Origin: PHAA01 sp034927445
GTDB taxonomy: Bacteria; Bacillota; Syntrophomonadia; Syntrophomonadales; Syntrophomonadaceae
DNA: 64,000 nt
NCBI GenBank assembly: GCA_034927445.1
Contig: JAYFPZ010000008.1
Span: forward strand, 62,001 to 126,000
Reading direction: 5' to 3'
Each line of letters begins with the position of its first letter. Within the stretch, counting starts at the first letter, position 1. Below, piece by piece: positions 61,575 to 64,000 of the stretch. Under the pieces are notes generated by a model. It was not told where the DNA came from and did not search any database. It was given only the letters and a program-made list of their open reading frames with translations. A program made the position numbers and the translations under genes.

Positions 61575-63063
61575 ACACATAATCGTTCAGGCCGGTGGAA
61601 AAGGGACACGCATGGAGCACCTGACCCGCAACAAGCCGAAGGCGCTGGTTCCAGTCAATAATCTCCCAATGTTGTTCCACCTGTTCAGAAAATACCCCTC
61701 CAAAAAATACATAATCATTGGCGACTATAAGTGCGATGTCCTGGAAAAATATCTGGCGGCATTTGCCGAGGTCGATTACAAAGTGGTCAATGCATCGGGG
61801 GCCTCAGGTACCTGCGCCGGTCTGCGCGAGGCCACCGGGTTGCTGCCGGAAAATGAAGCATTTATGTTGATCTGGAGCGATCTCATCCTGCCGGAAGAAT
61901 TCGAGCTTCCAACGGATGAAGGGTGCTATGTGGGCGTTTCCAAGGATTTTCGCTGCCGCTGGAGCTATGTTGGCGGGAGCTTCCGTGAGGAACCATCTGA
62001 GAGCTGGGGCGTGGCGGGCTTGTTTGTATTTGAGGACAAATCCCTCTTCGAGGAAGTGCCGGTCAGAGGGGAATTCGTACGCTGGCTCAGCATGCGTGAG
62101 GACGGTTTTAAAGAGTTGCCATTGTGGAAAACCAAGGAATATGGGCTTTTAAGCGAATACAGTAAACTGCCGACTCATCGCTGCCGCCCTTTTAATAGGA
62201 TCACTTTTGAGGATGACTACATTATTAAGAAAGGTATAGACGAACAGGGGCAGAGCCTTGCGACGCGTGAGGTCGCCTGGTATCGCAGACTGAGAGGAAA
62301 AGATTTTAAAAATATTCCCAAAATATTTGAATATCAGCCTCTGAAGATGGAACGGATACACGGAAAGAATATATTTGAATACGAGCTTTCAACCGAAGAA
62401 AAGAAAGCGATTCTTCGAAAGATAGTCGCTTGTCTTAAAGAAGTGCAAGCTCTTGAAAGGGTGCCGTCCGACGAAAGAAGCTATAAAGAAGCGTATGTGG
62501 GCAAGACCTTTGAACGCCTCAGGAAGGTATATGAGCTTATTCCATTTGCAAAGGATGAATACGTCGTTATAAACGGTAAGAAATGCCCAAACGTATTTTA
62601 CAGGCGCAGTGAAATAGAAAGGCTTTGCAACAGTTATTTTCCCAAAGAATTCAAGCTGATCCATGGCGATTGTACTTTCAGCAACACAATGTTGAGAGAC
62701 GGGACAGAGCCGGTTCTCATCGATCCGCGCGGTTATTTCGGCTTTACTGAGTTTTTCGGCGACCCCGCGTATGACTGGGCCAAGCTTTACTACTCAATCG
62801 TAGGCAATTATGACCAGTTTAATCTGAAACGTTTTCGGCTTAATATACGCGAGAGCGATGTTTTATTGGACATTGCGTCTAATCATTGGGAGGATATGGA
62901 GGACGAGTTCTTCTGTTTACTTGAAGGCGAAGTTACGCGCCCACAGATTAAGCTGCTTCATGCGATCATCTGGCTGTCGCTTACGACCTATGCCTGGGAA
63001 GACTATGATTCAATCTGCGGCGCATTTTATATTGGACTGAAGTATTTGGAGGAAGTAATATGA
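61564..63063 (+). CDS. Fused sugar nucleotidyltransferase and APH-type kinase
   Basis: The product is 499 residues with two enzymes in one chain. Residues ~1-210 are an NTP transferase: VQAGGKGTRMEHLTRNKPKALVPVNNLPM near 8-36 (cited as its G-x-G-T-R and P-K motifs) and MLIWSDL near 101. Residues ~215-499 are an aminoglycoside-phosphotransferase/choline-kinase fold: the catalytic HGDCTFSNTML near 366-376 and the metal-binding VLIDPRG near 383-389. Such fusions phosphorylate a sugar or polyol and activate it with a nucleotide. The substrate is unknown. SIS and HAD genes follow with overlaps. Confidence 0.85.
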   Translation: MQVEHIIVQAGGKGTRMEHLTRNKPKALVPVNNLPMLFHLFRKYPSKKYIIIGDYKCDVLEKYLAAFAEVDYKVVNASGASGTCAGLREATGLLPENEAFMLIWSDLILPEEFELPTDEGCYVGVSKDFRCRWSYVGGSFREEPSESWGVAGLFVFEDKSLFEEVPVRGEFVRWLSMREDGFKELPLWKTKEYGLLSEYSKLPTHRCRPFNRITFEDDYIIKKGIDEQGQSLATREVAWYRRLRGKDFKNIPKIFEYQPLKMERIHGKNIFEYELSTEEKKAILRKIVACLKEVQALERVPSDERSYKEAYVGKTFERLRKVYELIPFAKDEYVVINGKKCPNVFYRRSEIERLCNSYFPKEFKLIHGDCTFSNTMLRDGTEPVLIDPRGYFGFTEFFGDPAYDWAKLYYSIVGNYDQFNLKRFRLNIRESDVLLDIASNHWEDMEDEFFCLLEGEVTRPQIKLLHAIIWLSLTTYAWEDYDSICGAFYIGLKYLEEVI

Positions 63064-63644
63064 TTACATATTTTACAAATTTGCTGCACACAATAGAAAG
63101 CTCCATAAAGTCTCTAGACGAAGCAACATTTCAAAAGCTTGTTGAAGAATCAGTGGCAACGCTCGATCGGGGGAATAAGATTATTGTCAGTGGCCTGGGC
63201 AAAAATATTTCGGTATGTGAGAAATTTGTTGGAACTATGCTTTCGTTAGGCCAGAATGCCAGCTTCATGAATACGAATACTGCGGTTCACGGAGATATCG
63301 GCATGGTCAAGCAGGGCGATCTTGTAATTATCCTCACAAAGAGCGGTGAGACGGAGGAATCCATATATCTGGTCTCGTTGCTCAAGCAGCGCAACGCAAA
63401 TACTTGGATATTGACCTTTGAGCGGGAATCGACACTTAGCCGTGAAAACGAAAAGTGTCTCATACTCGATTTGGAACATGAGGGCGATCCATGGAATGTG
63501 GTTCCTAATAATTCCACAACCGTGAACCTTATAATACTTCAAGGGCTTGCCATGATGGTGGTCGAGCGCAGAGGCGTCACCCTCGCGGATTTTAAGGAGA
63601 ACCATCCGGGAGGCCATATAGGGGTGCAATTGAAAAATGTCTGA
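63060..63644 (+). CDS. SIS-domain sugar-phosphate isomerase (KpsF/GutQ or GmhA-like)
   Basis: The product is 194 residues. The SIS fold shows IIVSGLGKNISVCEKFVGTM near 40-59, HGDIGMVKQGDLVIILTKSGETEES near 77-101, and the KdsD-like end ENHPGGHIGVQL near 179-190. CBS domains of full KdsD are absent. Expected reactions are ketose/aldose phosphate isomerisation, such as ribulose-5-P to arabinose-5-P or sedoheptulose-7-P to heptose-7-P. It overlaps the fusion gene by four bases and the HAD gene by eight. Confidence 0.85.
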   Translation: MITYFTNLLHTIESSIKSLDEATFQKLVEESVATLDRGNKIIVSGLGKNISVCEKFVGTMLSLGQNASFMNTNTAVHGDIGMVKQGDLVIILTKSGETEESIYLVSLLKQRNANTWILTFERESTLSRENEKCLILDLEHEGDPWNVVPNNSTTVNLIILQGLAMMVVERRGVTLADFKENHPGGHIGVQLKNV

Positions 63645-64000
63645 TGTTATTAAGTTATCGCCGCTAGGTAAGACATGGATATTGGATCTGGACGGCACTT
63701 TAGTCAAGCATAACGGATATAAACTGGATGGTCATGATGCACTGCTGCCCGGCGTGCGGGAGTTTATTGACGGAATCCCTGCTGAGGACATGATCATAAT
63801 CATGACCTCCCGCACGAAGGAGCAGGCAGAATTTACGGAAGCGTTTTTGCGGGAAGAACATATTCGTTACGACTTAATTATTTACTGTGCTCCATACGGC
63901 GAACGTATTCTTATAAATGATAAAAAAACGTCCGGGCTCAAAACGGCGATAGCCGTCAACCTAGAAAGGAATTGTTTCTATGGGACACGGTTTGAAGTGG
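63637..64000 (+). CDS. HAD-family phosphatase, cut by the window edge
   Basis: The visible part has 121 codons. ILDLDGTLVKHNG near 15-27 carries the HAD nucleophile Asp and its partner Asp, and MTSRTKEQ near 60-67 is motif II. NDKKTSGL near 95-102 has the late acidic motif. It would remove a phosphate from a sugar phosphate intermediate, as GmhB does in heptose activation. The ATG lies inside the end of the SIS gene. The 3' end is outside the window. Confidence 0.8.
   Translation, partial: MSDVIKLSPLGKTWILDLDGTLVKHNGYKLDGHDALLPGVREFIDGIPAEDMIIIMTSRTKEQAEFTEAFLREEHIRYDLIIYCAPYGERILINDKKTSGLKTAIAVNLERNCFYGTRFEV

Noticed and set aside
1..64000. CRISPR arrays, tRNA, rRNA, intact transposase or prophage genes
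   Set aside because: No regularly spaced repeats, no tRNA-like cloverleaf with the conserved T-arm, no rRNA segments and no transposase or integrase motifs were found on reading both strands by eye.

Overview
The window looks like a chromosomal segment of an anaerobic, low-to-mid GC Firmicute of the class Clostridia, perhaps Syntrophomonadaceae- or Peptococcaceae-like. This is inferred from gene content (coaX-dusB-greA-lysS block, CsaB with a MurJ-like flippase and a DUF5693-type protein, split CpsB/CpsC/CpsD kinase system, PadR, DUF1659/DUF2922), strong Shine-Dalgarno sites, frequent TTG/GTG starts and c-di-GMP-I riboswitches. No rRNA or tRNA gene was seen.

Region 1 (1-10.9 kb) is mostly housekeeping and on the + strand: nadB-nadC behind a strongly folded leader, a P1-family peptidase, coaX, dusB, a small helix-turn-helix protein with two conserved proteins of unknown role, then greA and lysS. 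Palindromic repeat elements lie between several of these genes.

Region 2 (11-16.3 kb) is on the - strand: a small unknown protein, a DUF5693-type membrane protein, a MurJ/MviN-like flippase and CsaB pyruvyltransferase, a set tied to secondary cell-wall polymer pyruvylation. Region 3 (16.6-38.4 kb) is a long + strand cell-surface polysaccharide locus. It starts with TagO/WecA and an LCP ligase. A c-di-GMP-I riboswitch with a terminator then precedes a PglF/CapD-type dehydratase, the CpsB-CpsC-CpsD regulatory module and a four-gene set that fits synthesis of UDP-2,3-diacetamido-glucuronic acid. An AT-rich variable part follows: polymerase, propeller protein, flippase, glycosyltransferases, deacetylase-like protein, aminotransferase and PglC-type phosphoglycosyltransferase.

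Region 4 (38.4-50 kb) starts with two tandem c-di-GMP-I riboswitches, each followed by its own terminator, ahead of a secreted beta-helix protein. A convergent paralogue shares a ~590 bp, nearly identical inverted repeat with it. Behind these lie a deacetylase-like protein, two acyltransferase-like proteins, a decayed LCP remnant, a short GlpD-like flavoprotein, a second LCP protein and a second nucleotide-sugar dehydrogenase. Three c-di-GMP sensors in one locus suggest that matrix synthesis and a secreted matrix-acting protein are tuned by the same messenger.

Region 5 (50-56.2 kb) holds a PadR regulator with its membrane partner and a clear operator palindrome, a CorC/HlyC-type protein, VanZ, an unknown gene behind a riboswitch-like leader, a gene-free hairpin-rich stretch, and a DUF1659/DUF2922 pair. 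Region 6 (56.6 kb to the end) is a second polysaccharide operon: CpsE-type initiating transferase, two glycosyltransferases and a mosaic sugar-activation block (unknown protein, nucleotidyltransferase-kinase fusion, SIS isomerase, HAD phosphatase cut by the window edge).
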